A stretch of 64,000 bases of DNA. Source: Liminaster sp017519885. GTDB lineage: Bacteria > Bacteroidota > Bacteroidia > Bacteroidales > UBA3663. The notes under the pieces are model-generated. The model did no database searches. It was not told the DNA's origin and saw only the letters and a program-made list of their open reading frames with translations. The position numbers were made by a program, and so were the translations under genes. Each line of letters opens with the position of its first letter. Position 1 is the stretch's first letter. Below, one piece after another: positions 7,860-14,555 of the stretch. The stretch lies in the NCBI GenBank assembly GCA_017519885.1, contig JAFWRO010000012.1:62001-126000 (forward strand), given 5' to 3'.

Positions 7860-9218
7860 TTAAAAGAAACAGTCATCTTCTGGTATTTCGACACGCTCCA
7901 TACACATTATATAGTATATAGGCAAATAGGTAACATTGCCCTTTGTATATACTTCGCGCTCATTATCAAGCACAATGCCCGATGGGATATTGTACTCTTT
8001 GTCTGCAAGGAATCGGTCAAGTGCTTTATGCGAAGTGAAATCCTTTCCTGACTTCACTTCAATAGGTAATACCGTCATTCCTGCCACATTGTTGACAAGA
8101 TAGTCAACCTCGCCCTTCTTCGCATTGTCATAATAGAAAAGATCATATCCGTGTGCCTTTAATTCTTGAGCAACCGCGCTCTCATAAACCGAACCAAGGT
8201 TTATGCTTCGCTCGTCTTTCATCACAGGAGAGATATTATACTCGTACAATCGTCCCGTTAACAATCCAACATCGTTCAGATACAGTTTCAGCAGGTTCTT
8301 GTGAACTGATTCTGACAGAGGATATTTTGGATTGGAAATAGCGTGTACGTCAAGGGCAATACCAGACGATATAAGGTATTCAAATTCTTCTGCGAACCAT
8401 TCGAACCTGTCTCCCTTCTTATCGCGGATGTCCTTTGCCACAATGCGCTTCTTCTTGTTCTCCATCTGAGACACAATCATGTCATAGATACGGCGCACAA
8501 GGAGTTTCTTGCTTGACTCCTTCTCATATTTGGCAGCATCCTCCTTGTACAGATCTCGAATTGCCTCCTGAACTTCACGAACCCTGACAATATTGTGAGT
8601 TTCCATGTAGGTATTGACTGCATCTGGCAGACCTCCAACCAACAGATACTTCTTGAACTCACCCAACATTCTCTCGTGTTGTGCCTCAGTGAGTGAAACT
8701 TGTCGTTTGAAGCAATCACGCACATAATCAAGCGCCTCTTTGCCCCAACCTTCTGCAATTAGCCATTCTTCAAAGTCTAGCTGATACATCTGCTTACGGA
8801 TTATACTACCAACAGGTATTGAAGCTGTATTGCGAAGGGCGATGCCAAGCAAACTGCCACTGGCTATATAGGTGAACTTTCCTTCCTCTCGTAGGAATTT
8901 CAGCATAGTAAGATACTGGGGGTAGTGCTGGATCTCATCAAGGAATACCAGTGTATCAGCCTTATCACCCAACTTTCCACCTGCAACCATGCTAAGGGTC
9001 ATATAGAACTCATCCAATCCATGTATTTCGCGGAACAGGCTTTCCGTTTCGTCATCCTTAACAAAGTTTATCTCAACGAAATTCTTGTAAAGTCGATTGC
9101 CGACTTCACGGATTATGTACGATTTGCCCACCTGTCTAGCTCCTTCTACGACCATTATCTTGTCATTCCCAGAGCGCAAATGAGCCTCAATATCTGTACC
9201 GATTTTTCTGTAAAGCAT
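7860..9218 (-). CDS. AAA-family ATPase with DUF4143 nuclease-like C-terminus
   Basis: The 452-residue protein has Walker A GARQVGKSY (about residues 26-34), Walker B LVFLDEIQ (about 91-98) and an IASGSLLGI sensor segment in its AAA_14-type N-terminal half. The C-terminal DUF4143 region carries GEVDYL and LPIEVKSG (about 370-395), resembling a PD-(D/E)xK active site. Such ATPases occur in many variable copies in Bacteroidetes and archaea; their function is not established. The gene is monocistronic, looks more AT-rich than its neighbours by eye, lies between two 59-bp direct repeats, and has three phased repeats in its promoter, all consistent with a self-contained mobile or accessory unit. 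Confidence 0.85.
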   Translation of the reverse strand: MLYRKIGTDIEAHLRSGNDKIMVVEGARQVGKSYIIREVGNRLYKNFVEINFVKDDETESLFREIHGLDEFYMTLSMVAGGKLGDKADTLVFLDEIQHYPQYLTMLKFLREEGKFTYIASGSLLGIALRNTASIPVGSIIRKQMYQLDFEEWLIAEGWGKEALDYVRDCFKRQVSLTEAQHERMLGEFKKYLLVGGLPDAVNTYMETHNIVRVREVQEAIRDLYKEDAAKYEKESSKKLLVRRIYDMIVSQMENKKKRIVAKDIRDKKGDRFEWFAEEFEYLISSGIALDVHAISNPKYPLSESVHKNLLKLYLNDVGLLTGRLYEYNISPVMKDERSINLGSVYESAVAQELKAHGYDLFYYDNAKKGEVDYLVNNVAGMTVLPIEVKSGKDFTSHKALDRFLADKEYNIPSGIVLDNEREVYTKGNVTYLPIYYIMCMERVEIPEDDCFF

Positions 9219-9224
9219 AGAAGA

Positions 9225-9302
9225 TTTACACTTTTTATTAGTTTTTACGTATGCAAAATTACACTTTTTCCCTTATTTACTCATCAAGAATTTACACTTT
9301 TT
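9225..9302 (-). promoter_or_regulatory. Promoter with three direct repeats at 33-bp spacing
   Basis: TTACACTTTTT (AAAAAGTGTAA on the coding strand) starts at 9226, 9259 and 9292, exactly 33 bp apart. The middle copy overlaps a minus-strand -7 element (TAATTTTG, plus-strand positions 9254-9261). The copy nearest the gene lies only 7 bp before the start codon. This layout suits a repressor or autoregulatory array, possibly bound by the ATPase itself, but no binding has been shown. Confidence 0.6.
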
Positions 9303-9400
9303 CTTATTTTTTTAACTGTAATAGTATAATTCTTGATGATTTTTCACCTTACGCATAGCAAAAACGTGTGTTCATTATGAAGAATCTACCCGTATTCGTA

Positions 9401-9459
9401 GAGTGAAACAATAAACGCGAGGGCGTGTCAAGATCTTTCAAACTTGGCACGCCCTTCTT
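9401..9459. repeat. 59-bp direct repeat, copy 2
   Basis: It is identical to 7774-7832 except at one base. The hairpin is intact but the plus-strand T tract is interrupted (TTCTTGCG), so as a terminator it is degraded. It lies between the ATPase promoter and the end of the histidine kinase gene. Confidence 0.9.
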
Positions 9460-9511
9460 GCGTTTCTTTGTTTGCTCAACGACATGAACATGAACGTTGA
9501 GGAATTGTTCT

Positions 9512-10729
9512 TTATGAGGAATGTGTCCGGGTCAGACGAACCTCTATGGTCAAACCTCCTTTGGGTGTTTGCCATGCATCAGCCGAACCGCCATATTGCA
9601 GTGCGATATTCTTGACGATAGCAAGGCCCAGGCCTGTACCACCAAGTCGACGGGAACGGCCTTTGTCGATTCGATAAAAACGTTCGAAGATGTGAGGCAA
9701 ATGTTCGGCAGGGACACCTACTCCATTATCTATAAATGTGAATGTGTAGAGGTCGCCTGCTCCCTCTGCCTGAACACGGAAGTAAGTGGCATCGGTGGCA
9801 TAAGCGAGCGCGTTGCTGAATATATTGCGGAAGAGGGAATAGATGAGCGAAGCATCACCCGTCATGGGTAGCGATGCAGGGATTTGCATCTGTAATTGTA
9901 TGTGCTGCTCATTAAACTTGGTCAAGGTTTCTTCCTGGATTTGTCTGAGGATGACGGCTGCATCTATCATCGTCTGTGGCCGGGTGGTGTGGGCTTCTTC
10001 CAAACGGGTGAGTGTGCTCATATCGGTCAACAGACTACTCATACGGCGACTCTGTGCATAACATTTCTCGAGGAATTCCACACGTTTCTCCTTGCTCATC
10101 GAAGGATTGCTGACCAGACTTTCAAGATAACCTTCGATGGTGGTGGCTGGTGTCTTCAGTTCGTGGGCAGCGTTCTCGGTGAGCTGACGTTTGATGCGTT
10201 GCTTCTCGCGCTCGCTGTACTCATATCGGTGACGGAAGTACATCGCAGTAGCGATGAGGACTAAAATACTGAGAGTGTAATACAAGAACGTGTAATCGTG
10301 TTCGAGTGAAGAAGTGAGTTCGGCGGAATAAGGCACCGAAGAGCGTACTATCTTGTCCCCAAAACGTGTTGCGGAATAGAAATACTTCTCACCATTAGTC
10401 TCGGAGGCTCGCTTGATGGCATAACCACTTCCACATTGCAAAGCCTTTTGAATCTCCTCGCGCTGGTGATGGTTGCCCATGCGGCTGATGTCTTTCTCCT
10501 CAGTGTCCGAAAGCACATTGCCAAGAGTATCAATGACGGTTACACGAATGTAGCGTTCTCCTTGGTTCTCAAGATAATGATAGTTGTTGAGTTGTAGTTG
10601 CGAATGCAGAATGTCCACACGAAAAGCATGTTCACGCCTGTACTCATAAAAGCCGAAGAAGAGTGTAAACAGACTCGCAAGGATTGTCGCAACAATGACA
10701 ATCTTATTGGTGAATCGTGCTTGTTTCAT
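9512..10729 (-). CDS. Sensor histidine kinase, PhoR-like
   Basis: The 405-residue kinase has a first membrane helix near residues 9-26, a periplasmic domain of about 120 residues and a second helix near 148-166. The catalytic core includes the H-box AAHELKTP (His about 190), an N-box around NIFSNALAYA, G1 DNGVGVP, FERFYR, and G2 GGTGLGLAIV. Its start overlaps the response-regulator stop by 4 bp, so the pair is translationally coupled. Proximity to a Na/phosphate transporter suggests a phosphate-sensing role; the periplasmic domain itself gives no direct evidence for the ligand. Confidence 0.9.
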   Translation of the reverse strand: MKQARFTNKIVIVATILASLFTLFFGFYEYRREHAFRVDILHSQLQLNNYHYLENQGERYIRVTVIDTLGNVLSDTEEKDISRMGNHHQREEIQKALQCGSGYAIKRASETNGEKYFYSATRFGDKIVRSSVPYSAELTSSLEHDYTFLYYTLSILVLIATAMYFRHRYEYSEREKQRIKRQLTENAAHELKTPATTIEGYLESLVSNPSMSKEKRVEFLEKCYAQSRRMSSLLTDMSTLTRLEEAHTTRPQTMIDAAVILRQIQEETLTKFNEQHIQLQMQIPASLPMTGDASLIYSLFRNIFSNALAYATDATYFRVQAEGAGDLYTFTFIDNGVGVPAEHLPHIFERFYRIDKGRSRRLGGTGLGLAIVKNIALQYGGSADAWQTPKGGLTIEVRLTRTHSS

Positions 10730-11451
10730 CTGCCAAACATATATCCATAACTAAATTTCGCACGCAAATAATCCCCGTAACGCCCTATCTTCTTGCGAAT
10801 GCGAGTGATGTGGACATCCACGGTGCGGTCAAGCACTATAGTGTTGCTTGGCCACGCAACTTGAAGTATCCGTTCGCGCGAGAATACCTGTCCCGGTTTG
10901 GAAAGAAGTAAGGCCAAAACCTCGAACTCCAACCTGGTAAACAACACTTCCTTATTGTCAACATAACATTCCTTGCGGTCAAGATCAATTACCAGGCCCT
11001 CGTATTTAATGATATTTGAGCTTGTTGGGCCTGGCAGAATCGTCTTGGATTCCTCTGATTCAGCGCGTGTCCTTCTTAATACTGCCTTCACCCTTGCTTT
11101 TACTTCGCTAATGCGGAAAGGCTTGAAGATGTAATCGTCGCTACCGATTGCAAAACCCTGTAGCAAATCTTCCTCCAAAGTCTTTGCCGTACAGAATATG
11201 ATAGGTACACCAACTGTTCGGGCATCAGACTTCAGTTCCTTTGCCCACTCAAAGCCCGACTTGGGCGTCATCATCACATCGAGAAGTATCAGATCAATAC
11301 TGTTACCGGCAGACAAATAATTGTCAACTATTCGTTGTGCTTCTTCTGCGCCTTCTGCTGTCAGCACATCATAGCCATCCATCTCAAGATTGAAGCGGAG
11401 TATCTCGCAGATATCGGGTTCGTCATCGACGATGAGAATTCTTTTTGCCAT
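10726..11451 (-). CDS. OmpR/PhoB-family response regulator
   Basis: I start the gene at the ATG at 11449-11451 (MAKRILIVDDEPD), because that begins the conserved receiver; an earlier in-frame Met would add 11 atypical residues. The receiver has VDDEPD, LILLDVMM with the phospho-acceptor Asp, and the conserved Lys in FKPF. The C-terminal winged helix (about residues 145-240) contains LTRLEFEVLALL-like (FTRLEFEVLALLLS), then RTVDVHITRIRKKIG. It would activate promoters carrying 11-bp-spaced half-sites; such sites occur before this gene and before the Na/Pi transporter. Confidence 0.92.
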   Translation of the reverse strand: MAKRILIVDDEPDICEILRFNLEMDGYDVLTAEGAEEAQRIVDNYLSAGNSIDLILLDVMMTPKSGFEWAKELKSDARTVGVPIIFCTAKTLEEDLLQGFAIGSDDYIFKPFRISEVKARVKAVLRRTRAESEESKTILPGPTSSNIIKYEGLVIDLDRKECYVDNKEVLFTRLEFEVLALLLSKPGQVFSRERILQVAWPSNTIVLDRTVDVHITRIRKKIGRYGDYLRAKFSYGYMFGR

Positions 11452-11471
11452 ACATTGATTATTTGCAAGTG

Positions 11472-11545
11472 CAAAGTTACGCATTTCTAACTAAATATAG
11501 TTCAAATGTTTGTACGTTAGGCAAAAGTTTAACAAGAATTTAACA
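11472..11545 (-). promoter_or_regulatory. Promoter of the two-component operon with upstream Pho-type half-sites
   Basis: TAACTTTG on the minus strand (11472-11479) is the -7 element, 20 bp before the chosen start. Farther upstream TTTAACA occurs at 11528-11534 and 11539-11545, exactly 11 bp apart, the spacing of PhoB/PhoP half-sites. The sites lie about 50 bp from the -7, so autoregulation is possible but less compelling than at 13.4 kb. Confidence 0.5.
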
Positions 11546-11636
11546 CCTTCGATTGAATTCCCACATATTTATCATCATTGTTATCGTTCAACGACAATAA
11601 TTACCGACCCATAAACGTCATGATTGATGCATAACC

Positions 11637-13334
11637 TTATGCCCTCGTCTGGCGTGCTTTGCTCTGTACGACGTTGAGGACATAGTCACCAAGCTTCTCA
11701 AGACCATTCACGTAGTCAATGAAGAAGGCGCCAAGCTTGTAGTCATACTCTCCTGCCGCTATGTTCTGCAGGTTGTCGTTGCGCAATTGGGCACGAAGGT
11801 TATTGATCTCGTCTTCGATAGCATAGCTGCGAGAGATATCGTGGCCTTCTCCCTCTGGTTGCTGGAGGGTTTCGGTCATCTGGGCAAGAGCATTGGAGGC
11901 AAGTTGTTCCATGCGATTGAGCTGCTTGAGCTGCTCGGAGGTAAAAGGCTCCTGGCAATTCTCATGCTTGCGACTAAGCGTGCGAGCAAGCGAGAAACAG
12001 CAGTCTCCTATGCTTTCGAGGTCATCCACCTCACGAAGCATGCGCTGGATCTGACGTTTCGCGTCATCGGAAAGTCGGCTCTCCCCGACCTGTTGCAGGT
12101 AGTGTGCTATTTCGTACTCCATATTGTCGGTGATGCCCTCGTATTTCTTCACCTTCGAGAAGAATTGATCAAAACGATCGGGATCATCCTCATCTTCATT
12201 TGCACGCATTGACAACACATAGTTGAACGACTTCTGACAACGTTCGGCAAAGACCACAATTTCCTTACGAGCTTGAAGGATAGAGAGTTCGGCAGTAGAG
12301 AAAAGTCCTCCGGAGATGTATTTGAGGCCTTTGTCCTCCTCCTGTTCCTCCTTGAGGGGAAGAACACGACAGACGAAGCTTTCTATCTGATGTACAAAGC
12401 CTATCAACAACAAGGTATTGAAGATATTGAATGCGGAGTGGAACATTGAAAGTTTGAACAGGTCATTCGAGCCAGCCTTGAAAACCTCTTCCACCAACCA
12501 GCTGACAGCGTTACAGAACGGGTAGAATATGATCAAAACAACTACCACACCAAATACATTGAAGAACAGGTGGGCGAGGGCTGCACGACGGGCTTGTATT
12601 CCTGCTGCCATCGATGCCATAACGGCTGTGATTGTTGTACCAATGTTCTGTCCCATGGCAAGTGCAGCAGCCTGTTCAAGGCCGAATCCCGGGATATGCA
12701 TATCGAAGAGCATAAGAGTGATGGCCATGGTGGCAGCCGATGCTTGCACCAGCATGGTGACCAGGGCTCCTACAATGACAAACAGGATGATGGTAAAGAA
12801 ACCTCCATCAGCCACCTTTGCCAATATAGCTGCAACCATAGAACCTATATCGAGGTCGTTCGCTGCTTGTTGCAGAAAACTCAAACCCATGAAAAGGAAT
12901 GCAAAGCCATAGACGAATTCGCCGATGGACTTACGCTTGCTATCGTGGCTGAAAATGAGAGGAAGGCTAAATGCAAGAAGAGGTAGCGTGAGTGCTGCAA
13001 TGTTGACCTTGAAGCCAATGGCAGAGATTATCCACGCGGTAACAGTTGTTCCGACATTAGCACCCATTATGACTCCGATGGCTTGGGCGAGATTCATCAG
13101 TCCTGCATTAACGAAAGACACAACCATGACTGTCGTGGCTGATGATGACTGGATGAGAGCCGTGACAATGATGCCCGTGAGGACACCCATGAAACGATTC
13201 TTCGTCATGGCTGCCAGAATACTACGTAAGCGATCGCCCGCAAATTTTTCGAGGCCTTCGCTCATTGTCTTCATACCAAAGAGGAAGAGGCCAAGGGAAC
13301 CTAAAAGGGAAAGGAAATTGAGGAAAGTATCCAT
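11637..13334 (-). CDS. Na/phosphate cotransporter (NptA/YjbB type) with PhoU-like domain
   Basis: The 565-residue inner-membrane protein has two inverted Na/Pi-cotransporter repeats: the first with QSSSATTVM (about residues 62-70) and the second with QASAATMAI (about 207-215), the loops that bind phosphate and sodium in the family. Roughly 8-9 hydrophobic segments occupy residues 1-320. The region from about 340 to 560 is helical and PhoU-like. It would import inorganic phosphate or balance internal phosphate. A symmetric array of Pho-type half-sites lies directly before its promoter, which fits control by the adjacent two-component system. Confidence 0.92.
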   Translation of the reverse strand: MDTFLNFLSLLGSLGLFLFGMKTMSEGLEKFAGDRLRSILAAMTKNRFMGVLTGIIVTALIQSSSATTVMVVSFVNAGLMNLAQAIGVIMGANVGTTVTAWIISAIGFKVNIAALTLPLLAFSLPLIFSHDSKRKSIGEFVYGFAFLFMGLSFLQQAANDLDIGSMVAAILAKVADGGFFTIILFVIVGALVTMLVQASAATMAITLMLFDMHIPGFGLEQAAALAMGQNIGTTITAVMASMAAGIQARRAALAHLFFNVFGVVVVLIIFYPFCNAVSWLVEEVFKAGSNDLFKLSMFHSAFNIFNTLLLIGFVHQIESFVCRVLPLKEEQEEDKGLKYISGGLFSTAELSILQARKEIVVFAERCQKSFNYVLSMRANEDEDDPDRFDQFFSKVKKYEGITDNMEYEIAHYLQQVGESRLSDDAKRQIQRMLREVDDLESIGDCCFSLARTLSRKHENCQEPFTSEQLKQLNRMEQLASNALAQMTETLQQPEGEGHDISRSYAIEDEINNLRAQLRNDNLQNIAAGEYDYKLGAFFIDYVNGLEKLGDYVLNVVQSKARQTRA

Positions 13335-13354
13335 ATTTGTTTTATAATTTTGTG

Positions 13355-13362
13355 CAAAGATA
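13355..13362 (-). promoter_or_regulatory. -7 element of the Na/Pi cotransporter promoter
   Basis: CAAAGATA reads TATCTTTG on the minus strand, 20 bp before the start codon and 8 bp from the nearest half-site at 13371. No TTTG is present at the usual -33 position; the half-site array occupies that place, as in activator-dependent Pho promoters. Confidence 0.7.
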
Positions 13363-13370
13363 TTACCAGG

Positions 13371-13459
13371 TTATTACAAAGTTGTTACAGCAATGTGAAG
13401 TTGTTGTTACATCTCTTGCTGTAATCAAAACTAAACATGTTTGTAATCATTCTGTAATA
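13371..13459. promoter_or_regulatory. Mirror-symmetric Pho-type operator array between divergent promoters
   Basis: Minus-oriented half-sites TTATTACA (13371), TTGTTACA (13382) and TTGTTACA (13404) face plus-oriented CTGTAATC (13419), TTGTAATC (13441) and CTGTAATA (13452). Spacings are 11 and 22 bp on one side and 22 and 11 bp on the other. The TGTAA cores and both -7 elements are all symmetric about 13415.5. An 11-bp period is the hallmark of PhoB/PhoP boxes. Binding by the regulator encoded at 10726-11451 is inferred from location. Confidence 0.7.
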
Positions 13460-13468
13460 GATGACCCA

Positions 13469-13476
13469 TACCTTTG
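13469..13476 (+). promoter_or_regulatory. -7 element of the divergent small transcript
   Basis: TACCTTTG lies 9 bp beyond the last plus-oriented half-site and is the mirror partner of the Na/Pi promoter. It points away from that gene toward a stretch with no annotated gene. Confidence 0.65.
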
Positions 13477-13481
13477 CATGG

Positions 13482-13572
13482 CAATTCACAAAACTATAAC
13501 TCAATTATGGTTGTTCTATACGTTATGCCAATAACCCAGCGAGTCGCTCCAATTCCATCATTGGAGTGACTC
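13482..13572 (+). ncRNA. Candidate phosphate-regulated small RNA or 20-codon peptide gene
   Basis: A transcript from 13469-13476 would begin near 13482 and meet a 13-bp hairpin: GAGTCGCTCCAAT at 13541-13553 with ATTGGAGTGACTC at 13560-13572, one G-U pair, 6-nt loop. The T tract after it is weak (TTAAAC). A short ORF, ATG at 13507 to TGA at 13567-13569, encodes MVVLYVMPITQRVAPIPSLE and runs into the hairpin. It could be a translated peptide, a regulatory RNA, or both; the sequence does not decide. The next gene has its own promoter at 13632. Confidence 0.45.
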
Positions 13573-13631
13573 TTAAACACAAGTTTTCATCTTTTTTCGA
13601 TTGGGAATACGATAATTCCAGATATTTTTCG

Positions 13632-13639
13632 TATCTTTG
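13632..13639 (+). promoter_or_regulatory. -7 element for the exporter transcript
   Basis: TATCTTTG here would start transcription near 13645, giving a leader of about 65 nt before the exporter start codon. A good -33 TTTG at the standard distance is not visible. Confidence 0.6.
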
Positions 13640-13644
13640 CAGCG

Positions 13645-13707
13645 CACAAAAGCCTTGGAAGGAGTCGCCGAGACAGTCTCGCAGCCCTCGAACAGGCTGT
13701 TTTTTTC
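13645..13707 (+). promoter_or_regulatory. Leader with intrinsic terminator before the SMR exporter (possible riboswitch/attenuator)
   Basis: The leader contains CAGCC (13682-13686) pairing with GGCTG (13695-13699), then seven T (13700-13706) and the ATG 4 bp later, a terminator directly in front of the gene. AGCCT at 13651-13655 can instead pair with AGGCT at 13694-13698. A third hairpin, CGAGA-CAG-TCTCG, lies at 13669-13681. Mutually exclusive pairings before an SMR exporter recall guanidine riboswitches, but the loops do not match the guanidine-I, -II or -III consensus as I know them. Confidence 0.5.
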
Positions 13708-13710
13708 ACA

Positions 13711-14034
13711 ATGAATTGGATTATCCTGATTCTTGCCGGACTTTGTGAGGTGGGATTCACCTACTGCCTTGGTCGTGCCAAAGGTGTCATCGGCACGGAG
13801 TGGTGGATGTGGATTACGGGATTTGCCGCACTCTATGTCTTGAGCGCTGTTTTGCTAGCCAAAGCCACCCAAACGATTCCCATCGGCACAGCCTATCCCG
13901 TCTGGACTGGCATCGGTGCTGTGGGTGCCGTCGTCGTCGGCATCTTCATCTTCCGTGAGCCTGCCACTTTCTGGCGAATCTTTTTTCTAACCACGCTGAT
14001 TGCCTCAATCATCGGTCTTAAAACCTTATCTTGA
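13711..14034 (+). CDS. Small multidrug resistance family exporter, SugE/Gdx type
   Basis: The 107-residue protein has four hydrophobic helices and the conserved Glu13 in LAGLCEVGFTYCLG, the proton/substrate-coupling residue of SMR dimers. GTAYPVWTGIGAVG matches the SugE/Gdx subgroup, many of which export guanidinium, rather than the polyaromatic-cation EmrE subgroup. The substrate is inferred from that motif only. The NimA-like gene starts 2 bp after the stop, so the two are probably translated from one mRNA. Confidence 0.88.
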   Translation: MNWIILILAGLCEVGFTYCLGRAKGVIGTEWWMWITGFAALYVLSAVLLAKATQTIPIGTAYPVWTGIGAVGAVVVGIFIFREPATFWRIFFLTTLIASIIGLKTLS

Positions 14035-14036
14035 AC

Positions 14037-14543
14037 ATGGAGGAATTTCGTCCCATTCGCCGTCATCATCAGCAACTTTCCGAAGAGGAGAGCATTCGCA
14101 TTCTCACCGAATCAACGTCAGGCACCCTCGCCCTGCTTGGCGACAACGATTATCCCTACGCCGTCCCCCTCAGTTACGTTTACGCTGATGGGGCAATCTT
14201 TTTCCACAGTGCATTGGAAGGCCACAAGATTGATGCCATTCGCAAACACGAGAAGGCATCGTTCTGCGTCATCGCGCAGGATGCCGTTCACGGGAAGGAA
14301 TACACCACCTACTTCCGCTCGGTCATCGCATTCGGCCGCATCCATATCATAGAAGATGCCGAGCAGAAACTTGCTTATGCACGTCTGCTCGGCAACCGAT
14401 ACAATCCCAATGACGATAAGGCACTGGAAGAGGAACTGGCCAAAGGCTTCAACCGTATGCTGATGCTTCGTTTCGACATCGAGCACCTCACTGGCAAAGA
14501 AGCCATCGAACTCACCCGGGCCAGACAAAAAGGCAACCTCTGA
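14037..14543 (+). CDS. Pyridoxamine 5'-phosphate oxidase-like flavoprotein (NimA-related)
   Basis: The 168-residue product has the split-barrel FMN-binding fold pattern of the NimA group: LALLGDNDYPYAVPLSYVY (about 32-50), FHSALEGHKIDAIR (about 57-70) and YTTYFRSVIAFGRI. NimA proteins reduce nitroimidazoles; most relatives have unknown physiological substrates. I begin at ATG 14037; the TTG at 14031 would overlap the exporter stop and add only two residues. It ends 12 bp from the convergent helicase gene. Confidence 0.8.
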   Translation: MEEFRPIRRHHQQLSEEESIRILTESTSGTLALLGDNDYPYAVPLSYVYADGAIFFHSALEGHKIDAIRKHEKASFCVIAQDAVHGKEYTTYFRSVIAFGRIHIIEDAEQKLAYARLLGNRYNPNDDKALEEELAKGFNRMLMLRFDIEHLTGKEAIELTRARQKGNL

Positions 14544-14555
14544 ACCTCTGAGACA

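Noticed and set aside
7860..9218. Transposase or integrase in the repeat-bounded segment
   Set aside because: The only gene is a DUF4143 ATPase; there are no DDE or recombinase motifs and no terminal inverted repeats.
13645..13707. Small SRP (4.5S) RNA gene
   Set aside because: A GGAAGGAG stretch caught my eye, but the flanking SRP core (GUCAGG on one side, AGCAGCC on the other) is missing and the element is too short.
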